Source of the DNA: Lachnospiraceae bacterium | GTDB lineage: Bacteria > Bacillota > Clostridia > Lachnospirales > Lachnospiraceae | Reading direction: 5' to 3' | Length of the DNA stretch: 40,298 nt | Assembly: GCA_024681595.1 (NCBI GenBank) | Contig: JAILAN010000157.1 | Coordinates: 1 to 40,298 of the forward strand | Part shown: one piece after another, positions 32,426-40,298 of the stretch | Position numbering within the stretch: position 1 is the stretch's first letter | Layout: each line of letters begins with the position of its first letter | Program-made: the position numbers and the translations under genes | Notes under the pieces: generated by a model | Told to the model about the DNA's origin: nothing | Seen by the model: the letters and a program-made list of their open reading frames with translations, nothing else | Database searches by the model: none

Positions 32426-33429
32426 TAACTGTTTCCTTATGCATGATCGTCAAAAATGAATCAAAGGTGCTCTCGAGGTGTCTTGACAGTGTTGCGGATC
32501 TGGTCGACGAGATAGTGATCGTTGATACGGGGTCTGACGATGACACCAAAGCCATTGCGCGCCTTTATACCGACAGGGTATATGATTTTAAATGGATCGA
32601 CGATTTTGCCGCGGCGAGGAATTATGCCTTTTCTCTGTGCGAATGTGATTATATCTACTCTGCTGATGCCGATGAGATCTTAAATGAAGAGAATAGACAA
32701 AAGTTCAGGATACTCAAAGAGACGCTGGATCCAGAGATAGAGATCGTTCAGATGTACTACGGAAACCAGCTCGAGAACGGGACCGTATATAATTTCGACA
32801 GAGAGCTTCGCCCGAAGCTTTTTAAACGGGTGAGACAGTTTAAGTGGATAGAGAGGGTTCATGAGACGGTAAGGACCGATCCTGTGGTATACGATTCGGA
32901 TATAGAGATCACACACAAACCTCTCACCAATCATGCATCGCGTGATTACAGAGTCTTTGAAGACATGATCCGAAACGGTGAGAAGTTTTCTCCAAGGCTG
33001 TTTTCATTCTATGCCAGAGAACTGTTTGTATCGGGCGAAAAGGATGACTTTAAAAAAGCCGAAGACTTTTTCACACAGATAGCCGATGATGACGAGACAT
33101 CTCGCGATGACCTTAAGATCGCCATCTGTATAGTCGTCAAGGCTGCCTACTGGCGTCAGGATTATCTGAAGATGTACCGGTATGCCATGAAGGATGTTGC
33201 AGATGATCCGTGCAGTGAGATCTGCTTCCTGCTGGGAGAGTATTACGAGGATCAAAGAGATTACAAGGAAGCTGCGATTTGGTATTACAATGCCGCATTT
33301 GAATGTCACAGCATCCTGAATGTCAAATATGAAAAGGAATACGCGGTCCAGGGACTGGTCGACGTATATAATAATCTGGGGCTGACGGAGCAGGCCCGCG
33401 AATATGAACGATTGCTCCGTGAATCATGA
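32422..33429 (+). CDS. Family 2 glycosyltransferase with C-terminal TPR-like helices
   Basis: 335 aa, no membrane helix. GT-A fold in residues 1-150: [28 protein letters not shown] (35-42) and the metal-binding DAD at 82-84 (SADADE). Residues about 195-330 are helical with TPR-like spacing ([24 protein letters not shown]). This two-part form is common in Firmicutes GT2 proteins that modify peptides, flagellin or wall polymers; the acceptor here is unknown. Start overlaps the ATPase gene as ATGA; the end overlaps hisC the same way. Confidence 0.88.
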   Translation: MITVSLCMIVKNESKVLSRCLDSVADLVDEIVIVDTGSDDDTKAIARLYTDRVYDFKWIDDFAAARNYAFSLCECDYIYSADADEILNEENRQKFRILKETLDPEIEIVQMYYGNQLENGTVYNFDRELRPKLFKRVRQFKWIERVHETVRTDPVVYDSDIEITHKPLTNHASRDYRVFEDMIRNGEKFSPRLFSFYARELFVSGEKDDFKKAEDFFTQIADDDETSRDDLKIAICIVVKAAYWRQDYLKMYRYAMKDVADDPCSEICFLLGEYYEDQRDYKEAAIWYYNAAFECHSILNVKYEKEYAVQGLVDVYNNLGLTEQAREYERLLRES

Positions 33430-34499
33430 GCTGGGAAGATAAGATAAGAAAAGTAGAACCTTATGTTGCGGGTGAGCAGCCTGTCGGCAAGGTCATTAAA
33501 TTAAATACAAACGAGTTTCCGTATCCTCCGTCACCCATGGTGGCAACGAGGCTTTACGATATGGCGCAGGATGAGATAGATTCATCCGACAACATGCTCC
33601 GCAAGTATCCGAATATGGATGCTGACAAGCTGGTACGTGCGATATCACAGGTTTATGGCGTAGATTATGACAAGATATTTGTGGGTGTCGGTTCGGACGA
33701 CGTGCTGGCCATGGCATTCCTGACATACTTTAATTCTGATAAACCCATTCTTTTCCCTGATATAACCTATTCATTCTATGATGTGTGGGCAGAAGTTTTC
33801 AGGATCCCGTATGAACAGAAAAAGCTCAATGATGACTTTTTCATAAATAAGGAAGATTACATCGGCAGGGACTGTGGCGGTATCGTCATTCCCAACCCCA
33901 ATGCTCCTACCGGGGTCCTTGAAGAGGTCTCATTCTTCGAGGATATAATAAAGAGGAATCCTGACTGTATAGTTATCATAGACGAAGCCTATATTGATTT
34001 CGGCGGTGAGAGCGCACTGCCTCTTATCGATAAATATGACAATGTTGTCATAGTCCAGACGTTTTCCAAATCAAGAGCACTGGCTGGATTGAGGATCGGA
34101 ATGGCATTTGCCAATCCCGGACTCATCAGATATCTCAAGGACGTCAAGTTTTCGATCAATTCATACACCATGAATTATCCTGCCATAGAGATAGGAACCG
34201 TGTCGGTACTGGATACAGAGTATTTCGATAAGACAGTAAAGATGCTCATTAAGACCAGGGAAGAGACCAAGATCGAACTTAAAAAACTGGGATTCAAGTT
34301 TGGAGATTCTAAGGCAAACTTTATTTTTGCCACGCATGAGTCTGTTCCTGCCGGCGAGATATTCCGTAAGTTAAAAGAAAAGAACATTTACGTGCGTCAC
34401 TGGGACAAACCCCGCATCAGTAACCACCTTCGTATATCCATAGGTACTGATGAAGAGATGCACACACTGATAGAAGCACTGAAGGAGATAGTAAATTGA
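33426..34499 (+). CDS. hisC: Histidinol-phosphate aminotransferase-type PLP enzyme
   Basis: 357 aa, fold-type I aminotransferase. LNTNEFPYPPSP near residue 27 is the HisC substrate-binding start, PNPNAPTG at 156-163, IIDEAYIDF at 184-192, and the PLP lysine K215 in FSKSRALAGLRIG. It converts imidazole acetol phosphate to histidinol phosphate with glutamate; related enzymes act on aromatic amino acids or in other paths. No other his gene is here, so it may be a second HisC. It sits inside a mixed run with four-base overlaps on each side. Confidence 0.9.
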   Translation: MSWEDKIRKVEPYVAGEQPVGKVIKLNTNEFPYPPSPMVATRLYDMAQDEIDSSDNMLRKYPNMDADKLVRAISQVYGVDYDKIFVGVGSDDVLAMAFLTYFNSDKPILFPDITYSFYDVWAEVFRIPYEQKKLNDDFFINKEDYIGRDCGGIVIPNPNAPTGVLEEVSFFEDIIKRNPDCIVIIDEAYIDFGGESALPLIDKYDNVVIVQTFSKSRALAGLRIGMAFANPGLIRYLKDVKFSINSYTMNYPAIEIGTVSVLDTEYFDKTVKMLIKTREETKIELKKLGFKFGDSKANFIFATHESVPAGEIFRKLKEKNIYVRHWDKPRISNHLRISIGTDEEMHTLIEALKEIVN

Positions 34500-35035
34500 G
34501 CGCATTGACAGATAGTATAGTACAGGCATTTTCAGGGAATCTGGTAACACAGTATATAGCATGCTTTATTGTGTCCATGATCCCTTTGATCGAACTTAGG
34601 GGAGCTATCCCGGTAGCGTATATCTTTAAGAGCATGAATCCCGAATTCAACCTGCTTATGGGGTATATCATTATCGCCATAGGAAACATGCTGCCCGTTC
34701 CGATCATCTTTTTCTTTGCCAGAAAAGTCCTCGAATGGGGAGCTGATAAAAAGGTTATAGGTAAGTTTTTTACATTCTGCCTGGAGAAAGGCCATAAGGG
34801 CGGTGAAAAACTTCAGTCCAAAGCAGGACGCGGACTCTTTGTCGCACTGATGCTGTTCGTCGGGATACCACTTCCCGGAACAGGAGCCTGGACCGGAACT
34901 CTGGCAGCATCGATCCTCGATATGAAGTTTAAGGACAGTATCCTGGCAGTGATCTGCGGAGTTGCTCTGGCCGGTATCATAGTAGGAGTGCTCTGTACTC
35001 TCGGATTCGGCGCGCTGGTGGGAATCAGCGCATAA
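34496..35035 (+). CDS. Small multidrug-export family membrane protein (COG2426)
   Basis: 179 aa with about five membrane helices. SMIPLIELRGAIPVAY near residues 27-42, GNMLPVPIIFFFARK and GIPLPGTGAWTGTLAA are the marked segments of the COG2426 family (Sm_multidrug_ex). The annotation as drug exporter is weak in the literature and the true substrate is unknown. The start is TTG (34496-34498) behind AAGGAG, overlapping the hisC stop. Confidence 0.85.
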   Translation: MSALTDSIVQAFSGNLVTQYIACFIVSMIPLIELRGAIPVAYIFKSMNPEFNLLMGYIIIAIGNMLPVPIIFFFARKVLEWGADKKVIGKFFTFCLEKGHKGGEKLQSKAGRGLFVALMLFVGIPLPGTGAWTGTLAASILDMKFKDSILAVICGVALAGIIVGVLCTLGFGALVGISA

Positions 35036-35078
35036 AGATATACTTGCATGGCCGCATATGACGGCTGAAGGTATTGAT

Positions 35079-35831
35079 ATGGAATGCTATACTGAATTTG
35101 CATATTTATATGATACTTTTATGGAGGATGTGCCGTACGATAAGTGGGCAGACCTCCTTTCCTGTCTTATTAAGCAATACGGAGAAAACACGCGGACAGT
35201 CCTGGACCTTGGGTGCGGGACAGGAACGCTGACATTAAAGCTCAGTGAAATGGGATTTGATGTTACCGGAGTCGACAACTCACAGGATATGCTCTCTGTC
35301 GCAGATTCCAAGGCTTTTGAAAATGATAAGGATATCCTGTTTATCAACCAGGACATGAGGACACTTGACCTCATAGAAAAGCAGGACTGCATAGTATCTG
35401 TCTGCGACTGCATCAATTATCTGGTGCTTGATGAAGATGTACTTGATACTTTCGGAAGTGTAAAGAACTGTCTTAACAGGGACGGATTGTTTATCTTTGA
35501 TTTCAATACCGTATACAAGTATGAGACAGTTATAGGTGATACCACGATAGCCGAAAACCGCGGGGATTGCAGTTTTATCTGGGAGAATTTCTACAGCCCG
35601 GATGATCATATAAACGAATATGATGTGACATTTTTTAAAAAAGTTTCCGACGAAGAAGACGGATTGTTTAAAAGATTCGAGGAAACGCATATTCAGAGGG
35701 CCTATACCCTTGAAGAGATGAAAATGTTCATTCTAAAGGCAGGATTTCGCTTTATCACCGCCATAGATGAGGAAACCGGAAAGGAACCGACAGACCGGTC
35801 CGAACGGATATACATGGTCTGCAGAAAATAA
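35079..35831 (+). CDS. Class I SAM-dependent methyltransferase
   Basis: 250 aa. YTEFAYLYDTFMEDVPYDKW at the start is the typical N-terminus of a common Firmicutes methyltransferase group. Motif I VLDLGCGTGTL (41-51), the acidic end of strand 2 in GVDNSQDM, and the segment CVCDCINYL (motif IV region) follow. Substrate unknown. The ATG at 35079 has GAAGG seven bases upstream and is preferred over 35058, which has none. The end overlaps the hslO start by one base (TAATG). Confidence 0.88.
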   Translation: MECYTEFAYLYDTFMEDVPYDKWADLLSCLIKQYGENTRTVLDLGCGTGTLTLKLSEMGFDVTGVDNSQDMLSVADSKAFENDKDILFINQDMRTLDLIEKQDCIVSVCDCINYLVLDEDVLDTFGSVKNCLNRDGLFIFDFNTVYKYETVIGDTTIAENRGDCSFIWENFYSPDDHINEYDVTFFKKVSDEEDGLFKRFEETHIQRAYTLEEMKMFILKAGFRFITAIDEETGKEPTDRSERIYMVCRK

Positions 35832-36709
35832 TGGAAACAAGAGATTACATGGTCAGGGCAACAGCTGCTGATGCTCAGATACTCGCATTTGCCGCTACAA
35901 CCCGGGACTTAACTGAATACGCCAGAACGTGTCATGATACTTCTCCCATAATGACTGCTGCGCTGGGAAGGCTAATGACGGGTACACTCATGATGGGCGC
36001 CATGCTTAAAAATGATAATGACGTCACAACCGTTCAGATAAGGGGTGTCGGTCCTGCCAAAGGGCTCACAGCCACAGCAAACGGTCATGGAGAGGTCAAC
36101 GGATATACGATGAATCCTCAGGTCATGCTGCCGCCGAATTCCGAGGGCAAGCTGGATGTAGGAGGCGCCATTGGAGAAGGATATCTTCGCGTGATCAAGG
36201 ACCTGGGACTTAAAGATCCGTATGTCGGGACCGTTCAGTTGCAGACAGGAGAGATAGCAGAGGACCTGACATATTACTTTGCGACATCAGAGCAGACCCC
36301 TTCAAGTGTGGGACTGGGAGTCCTCATGAATAAGGACAACACCGTTAAACAGGCGGGAGGCTTTATTATCCAGCTGATGCCTTTCGTGACGGATGAAGTC
36401 CTGGATGTGCTTGAAGACAAACTAAAGAGCATCAAAAGTGTGACTGCCATACTCGATGAGGGTAATACACCCGAGCAGATGCTTCAGATGCTGCTGGGCG
36501 ATCTGGATCTAACGATAACGGACAAAATGCCGTGTTGCTTTAAATGCAACTGCGACAGAAGCCGTGTTGAAAAGGCGCTCGTTTCGCTCGGGCATGATGA
36601 GATACAGGATATGATCAACGAAGGCAAGGATATCGAGATCAAGTGTCAGATATGCAATAAGCCTTATAACTTTACAGTTGATGAACTACGTGAGTTAATG
36701 GTTAAGTGA
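35831..36709 (+). CDS. hslO: Redox-regulated holdase chaperone Hsp33
   Basis: 292 aa, full length. In the C-terminal redox switch the zinc-binding cysteines are C239 and C241 (CNC) and C272 and C275 (CQIC); two additional Cys at 235-236 precede them. Oxidative stress releases zinc and turns the protein into a holdase. Conserved core seen: RGVGPAKGL and GGFIIQLMP. It closes the run that begins with the ABC transporter at 30154. A long inverted repeat begins ten bases after the stop codon. Confidence 0.95.
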   Translation: METRDYMVRATAADAQILAFAATTRDLTEYARTCHDTSPIMTAALGRLMTGTLMMGAMLKNDNDVTTVQIRGVGPAKGLTATANGHGEVNGYTMNPQVMLPPNSEGKLDVGGAIGEGYLRVIKDLGLKDPYVGTVQLQTGEIAEDLTYYFATSEQTPSSVGLGVLMNKDNTVKQAGGFIIQLMPFVTDEVLDVLEDKLKSIKSVTAILDEGNTPEQMLQMLLGDLDLTITDKMPCCFKCNCDRSRVEKALVSLGHDEIQDMINEGKDIEIKCQICNKPYNFTVDELRELMVK

Positions 36710-36718
36710 AATACGCTC

Positions 36719-36843
36719 CAACGATCATCGTTTTCTCCTCGGGGCGCTTTCGCTCTTTGAGCCTTGCGTACGTTACTAAGCTCGAAAGAACCTCGCTAAG
36801 TAACGTGTAGTCTCAGAGCCGCTCGGACAAAAGATGATCGTTT
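36719..36843. repeat. Long imperfect inverted repeat between hslO and leuA
   Basis: Outer arms AACGATCATC(G)TTTT (36720-36734) and AAAAGATGATCGTT (36829-36842) are complementary apart from one extra base. Further in, CTCTTTGAG faces CTCAGAG, and ACGTTACT (36770-36777) pairs with AGTAACGT (36799-36806). The 5' arm has an insertion with its own small GCGCTTTCGC-type stem. The whole can form a hairpin of about 125 nt. Neither side ends in a long T run, so it is not an ordinary terminator. It could be a dispersed palindromic element or a leader structure for leuA. Between it and leuA I see only a weak promoter candidate (TTAGAA, 16 bp, TACAAT at 36886-36891). Confidence 0.75.
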
Positions 36844-36911
36844 CCGCTTATTCAGATTATAAATTAGAAAAGAACGATTAACAGATACAATAGATTTTGG
36901 AGGAAAAGGAA

Positions 36912-38573
36912 ATGGATGTTGCAAAAAAATACCACACACAATACTTCTTGCCACCGGTTGAGTGTTTTGATTGGGTAAAAAAGGACACTATCACTAAGGC
37001 ACCGATCTGGTGCTCAGTAGACCTAAGAGACGGCAATCAGGCGCTCATCGAACCAATGAGCCTGGAGCAGAAGCTTGTATTCTTTAAGATGCTGATTGAT
37101 ATCGGATTCAAGGAGATCGAGGTAGGATTTCCTGCAGCTTCTGATACAGAGTATCAGTTCATGAGAGCACTCATAGAGCGTAACATGATACCTGATGATG
37201 TTACTGTTCAGGTACTGACTCAGGCCAGAGAACACATTATCAAAAAGACATTCGAGGCCGTTAAGGGTGCGCCTCACGCTATCGTTCATCTTTATAATTC
37301 AACATCTGTAGCGCAAAGAGAACAGGTGTTTAAAAAGTCAAAGGAAGAAGTCCTTAACATAGCTGTTGAAGGAGCCAAACTCCTTAATGACCTTGCCAAT
37401 GAGACGGAGGGTAATTTCTCATTTGAGTATTCGCCGGAGAGCTTTCCGGGAACTGAGGTTGATTATGCTCTCGAGGTCTGCAATGCAGTACTTGATGTGT
37501 GGAAGCCGACTCCGGATCACAAGGCGATCATCAACATACCTACAACAGTACAGATAGCAATGCCTCATGTATTTGCATCTCAGGTTGAGTTCTTCAATAA
37601 GAATCTTAAATACAGAAACGGTGTTGTTCTGTCCATCCATCCACATAATGACAGAGGAGGCGGAGTTGCCGATGCTGAGTTCGGTGTTCTGGCAGGAGCT
37701 GACAGAGTAGAGGGAACACTGTTTGGAAACGGGGAGAGAACAGGTAACGTTGATGTTGTTACTCTGGCTCTTAACATGCTCACTCACGGATACGAGAGTG
37801 GACTTGATTTTTCAAACATCATGGAGATTCGAAAGATATACGAGGAGCTTACCGGAATGAGAGTCCATGAGAGGGCTCCCTATGCCGGAGATCTGGTATT
37901 TACAGCGTTTTCAGGTTCACATCAGGATGCAATATCAAAGGGAATGGCATGGTGGGAGAGCGGCAAGTCCAATGGAAGATGGACAGTTCCTTACCTTCCG
38001 ATCGATCCCAAGGATATCGGCAGAGAATACGAATCAGATGTCATCCGCATCAACTCACAGTCCGGCAAGGGCGGCGTAGCATTCATACTCAAGCAGAACT
38101 ACGGTATGGTACTGCCCGAGAAGATGCGCGAGGAGGTCGGCTACCTCATAAAGGGCGTATCGGACGAGCGTCATGCAGAGCTTTCTCCTGTTGATATCTT
38201 CGAGATATTTGAAAAGAACTACATCAAGATAAGGACACATTTCGATGTTACAGGGTCAAACTTCACTCCCGAGGGTGAAGAGATGATGTTCACGAGACTG
38301 ACCATTAACCACGACGGGTCTGAAAAGAGGATATCGGGCGAGGGTAACGGACGTCTCGACTCTGTTTCCAATGCGTTCAAGGATTACTTCAATCTCGATT
38401 ATACACTTAAGGTCTATGAAGAGCATGCCGTTTCGATAGGTTCTTCTTCAAAGGCTGCGTCATATGTCGGTATCGAGCATAACGGCAGAATGTACTGGGG
38501 TGTAGGTATCAACCAGGATATCATCAAGTCATCCGTTTCTGCACTCGTTTCGGCAGTAAACAAGATACTGTAA
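36912..38573 (+). CDS. leuA: 2-isopropylmalate synthase, long (actinobacterial-type) form
   Basis: 553 aa. First step of leucine synthesis: acetyl-CoA plus 2-oxoisovalerate to 2-isopropylmalate. The DRE-TIM barrel has [11 protein letters not shown] (R39, D40), [13 protein letters not shown], metal ligands H243 and H245 ([11 protein letters not shown]) and [11 protein letters not shown] linker and the C-terminal regulatory (leucine-sensing) domain follow at about 425-553. The motif [14 protein letters not shown] is the type II form known from Mycobacterium, not the DGEQ form of E. coli. Start at 36912 with GGAGG eight bases upstream. leuB, leuC and leuD are not in the window. Confidence 0.95.
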   Translation: MDVAKKYHTQYFLPPVECFDWVKKDTITKAPIWCSVDLRDGNQALIEPMSLEQKLVFFKMLIDIGFKEIEVGFPAASDTEYQFMRALIERNMIPDDVTVQVLTQAREHIIKKTFEAVKGAPHAIVHLYNSTSVAQREQVFKKSKEEVLNIAVEGAKLLNDLANETEGNFSFEYSPESFPGTEVDYALEVCNAVLDVWKPTPDHKAIINIPTTVQIAMPHVFASQVEFFNKNLKYRNGVVLSIHPHNDRGGGVADAEFGVLAGADRVEGTLFGNGERTGNVDVVTLALNMLTHGYESGLDFSNIMEIRKIYEELTGMRVHERAPYAGDLVFTAFSGSHQDAISKGMAWWESGKSNGRWTVPYLPIDPKDIGREYESDVIRINSQSGKGGVAFILKQNYGMVLPEKMREEVGYLIKGVSDERHAELSPVDIFEIFEKNYIKIRTHFDVTGSNFTPEGEEMMFTRLTINHDGSEKRISGEGNGRLDSVSNAFKDYFNLDYTLKVYEEHAVSIGSSSKAASYVGIEHNGRMYWGVGINQDIIKSSVSALVSAVNKIL

Positions 38574-38592
38574 CAGGTTAGCTGATATTTGA

Positions 38593-38630
38593 TCAGGGCA
38601 TCATATTCAGGTGCCCTGGTTTTGCTTTTT
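38593..38630 (+). terminator. Rho-independent terminator between leuA and the cardiolipin synthase
   Basis: CAGGGCA (38594-38600) pairs with TGCCCTG (38612-38618), then TTTTTGCTTTTT (with a leading G). It starts 20 bases after leuA. Its T run ends directly at the AGGA ribosome-binding site of the next gene. Confidence 0.82.
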
Positions 38631-38639
38631 AGGATCATT

Positions 38640-40190
38640 ATGAAAAGATTTCTTACCGGTTTATCCAAGATCATATTCAGCCGCGCGCTCATTATAATGC
38701 TCATTGTTTTGCTGCAGTTTGCATTGCTGGTGTTTGGCGCGTATTTTCTGACTACAAAATCCGACTATCTGTATTATGCGATGTATCTGCTGGGTGCTGT
38801 AGTCGTGATCGCCATTATAAACAAGGATGAGCCTGCAGAGTTCAAACTGACATGGGCTGTCATCACCATAATATTGCCTATAGTGGGCATTCTGCTTTAT
38901 GCATTTAATCAAAGCAACTGGGGAATGATCTCGCTGAAGCATAAAGTGGATGAAGAACTGATCGTATCCAGGCACCTTATCAGAATATCTGACAGTACAA
39001 AGGAATCCCTGCTCAGGGAGGATCCGGATTTTCGAAGGTTCTCGGGATATATGGATGAAAAATGCGCCTATCCGACGTATCACAACACCAGAGTCACATA
39101 TTATCCAATAGGCGAAGAGAATATCGAAGCGATAAAGGAAGAACTCAAAAAGGCGAAAAGGTTCATCTTTATAGAGTACTTTATAATCGCGGAGGGTGAA
39201 GTATGGAATTCCATACTCGAGATCTTAAAGAGCAAGGTGGAAGAAGGCGTTGAGGTCAGGGTAATGTATGACGGACTGTGTTCCCTGTTTAAACTGCCGA
39301 TACATTACGCCAGGAAACTCTGTGCGATGGGGATCAATGCGAAACTGTTTGCACCCGTGATCCCGTTCTTTTCAACGACACAGAACAACAGAGACCATCG
39401 TAAGATCATCGTAATAGACGGCAGGGTTGCATTTACGGGAGGAGTCAATCTGGCAGACGAATATGCGAACCTTAAGGTACTATTCGGTCATTGGAAGGAT
39501 ATAGGAGTCAAGATAGAGGGACGCGCGGTCCTTAGTATGACCAGACTGTTCATTCAGAACTGGAATATATACGGTGATATTGAGACGGATTATGAAAAAT
39601 ATCTGACTGAGGAAACAGACGGTCCGAAGCCTGAACATGACGGATATGTCATCCCGTACGGCGATACTCCTACCACGAAATATGAGATCGGTAAGACCGT
39701 ATATGAAGATCTCATAACACATGCCAATGACTATATTCATATCATGACACCGTATTTCATCGTGGACCGGGAGTTCTTAAGTACAATCAAATATGCAGCC
39801 TTCAAGGGCGTTGATGTTAAGATAATCATTCCGCATATTCCCGATAAAAAGATACCCTACTTCGTGGGCAGGACGTTTTATCCTGAGCTGCTGGATGCGG
39901 GAGTTAAGATATATGAATATGCGCCCGGGTTCGTGCATGCCAAGAGTGTTGTAGCAGATGGCAAAATGGCTGCACTGGGCTCTGTTAATCTTGACTACAG
40001 GAGCTTTTATCATCACTTTGAATGCGGAGTATATTTATATAAAAACTCTTCGATCTATGACATGGAAAAGGATTTTGAAGATACTCTTTCAAAGTGCATT
40101 CAGGTAACACCGGAGTATTACAAAAAGCAGATACCGATACACCAAAAGCTGATAGGCCGGTCGGTCAAACTGTTTGCACCTCTGTTATGA
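38640..40190 (+). CDS. cls: Cardiolipin synthase (phospholipase D family)
   Basis: 516 aa. N-terminal membrane helices at about 13-35, 45-60 and 70-88, then two PLD domains with HKD motifs: H253, K255, D260 (HRKIIVIDGRVAFTGG) and H433, K435, D440 (HAKSVVADGKMAALGS). It condenses two phosphatidylglycerol molecules to cardiolipin at the membrane. The ATG at 38640 has AGGA five bases upstream; an open frame from 38589 crosses the terminator stem and is not used. The lack of room for a promoter after that terminator suggests either read-through from leuA or a promoter inside the hairpin. Confidence 0.94.
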   Translation: MKRFLTGLSKIIFSRALIIMLIVLLQFALLVFGAYFLTTKSDYLYYAMYLLGAVVVIAIINKDEPAEFKLTWAVITIILPIVGILLYAFNQSNWGMISLKHKVDEELIVSRHLIRISDSTKESLLREDPDFRRFSGYMDEKCAYPTYHNTRVTYYPIGEENIEAIKEELKKAKRFIFIEYFIIAEGEVWNSILEILKSKVEEGVEVRVMYDGLCSLFKLPIHYARKLCAMGINAKLFAPVIPFFSTTQNNRDHRKIIVIDGRVAFTGGVNLADEYANLKVLFGHWKDIGVKIEGRAVLSMTRLFIQNWNIYGDIETDYEKYLTEETDGPKPEHDGYVIPYGDTPTTKYEIGKTVYEDLITHANDYIHIMTPYFIVDREFLSTIKYAAFKGVDVKIIIPHIPDKKIPYFVGRTFYPELLDAGVKIYEYAPGFVHAKSVVADGKMAALGSVNLDYRSFYHHFECGVYLYKNSSIYDMEKDFEDTLSKCIQVTPEYYKKQIPIHQKLIGRSVKLFAPLL

Positions 40191-40244
40191 TCTATAGCGG
40201 TAAACGTGCCGCATGTTATGGATGTTGACATTTATATATGAAAA

Positions 40245-40293
40245 AAAGGGGCTGTCGCACTAGATGATTAAATCATCAGGGCGAAGCCCCTTT
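40245..40293. terminator. Hairpin at the window end, probable bidirectional terminator
   Basis: AAAGGGGC (40245-40252) pairs with GCCCCTTT (40286-40293), and inside it GATGATT pairs with AATCATC (40263-40277). On the minus strand it is followed by TTTTTTT, so it best ends a minus-strand gene lying beyond the window; on the plus strand it may also end cls. Confidence 0.7.
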
Positions 40294-40298
40294 GTGTA

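Noticed and set aside
40245..40293. End of an insertion sequence
   Set aside because: The GGGGCTGTCGCA-like start recalls some transposon ends, but there is no transposase or target duplication in view, and the minus-strand T run makes a terminator the simpler reading.

Overview
The window is a 40.3 kb, gene-dense piece of a low-to-mid GC Firmicutes chromosome. Gene content and protein style suggest Lachnospiraceae, plausibly Butyrivibrio or a close relative: PyrK/PyrD type B, an Mrp-type antiporter, a single-pass membrane protein with no recognisable family, a surface protein with His/Cys repeats, 7TM hybrid kinases and an actinobacterial-type LeuA. Genus assignment is inference only. No rRNA, tRNA, CRISPR array, phage gene or transposase was recognised.

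Layout. (1) 1-3663, pyrimidine metabolism: 5' part of pyrD, then pyrK and upp on the minus strand, with the uracil permease uraA divergent. A 36-bp GC-rich element is present twice behind upp. (2) 3685-4725: a minus-strand gene resembling DUF5610 behind a good sigma-28 (flagellar) promoter, then a roughly 215-nt segment with its own promoter, a long internal helix and a rho-independent terminator. That segment is a candidate unassigned RNA or attenuator just before the antiporter operon. (3) 4726-14120: ten overlapping genes for an expanded Mrp/Mbh-like cation/proton antiporter (E, F, G, MbhD-like, MbhE-MrpB fusion, C, and four antiporter-type ion channels that all keep the Glu/Lys/Lys/Lys set). 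No hydrogenase or NADH-oxidising subunit lies in it. (4) 14131-16693: ispE, an FCD-type GntR regulator, a DUF1934 protein, and a convergent small membrane protein. (5) 16815-19695: a coiled-coil NlpC/P60 cell-wall hydrolase and a long, divergent ClpX paralogue. (6) 19801-22953: xylulokinase with a fucose/arabinose-isomerase-family enzyme, ended by a strong terminator. (7) 22994-27923: two tandem 7TM hybrid histidine kinases (the second with an HPt domain), convergent with a CarD-like regulator. (8) 28078-30068: a signal-peptide, single-TM surface protein with CY/HxH repeats. (9) 30083-36709: a polar amino-acid ABC transporter in one compact run with a glycosyltransferase, HisC, a small membrane exporter, a methyltransferase and Hsp33. 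(10) 36719-40293: a long imperfect inverted repeat, leuA, a terminator and cardiolipin synthase.

The parts most likely to hold undescribed biology are the four-channel Mrp operon with its structured leader, the leaderless-looking starts of mrpE and of the NlpC/P60 gene, and the His/Cys-repeat surface protein. All names rest on sequence reading without database searches. Promoters and RNA structures are predictions.
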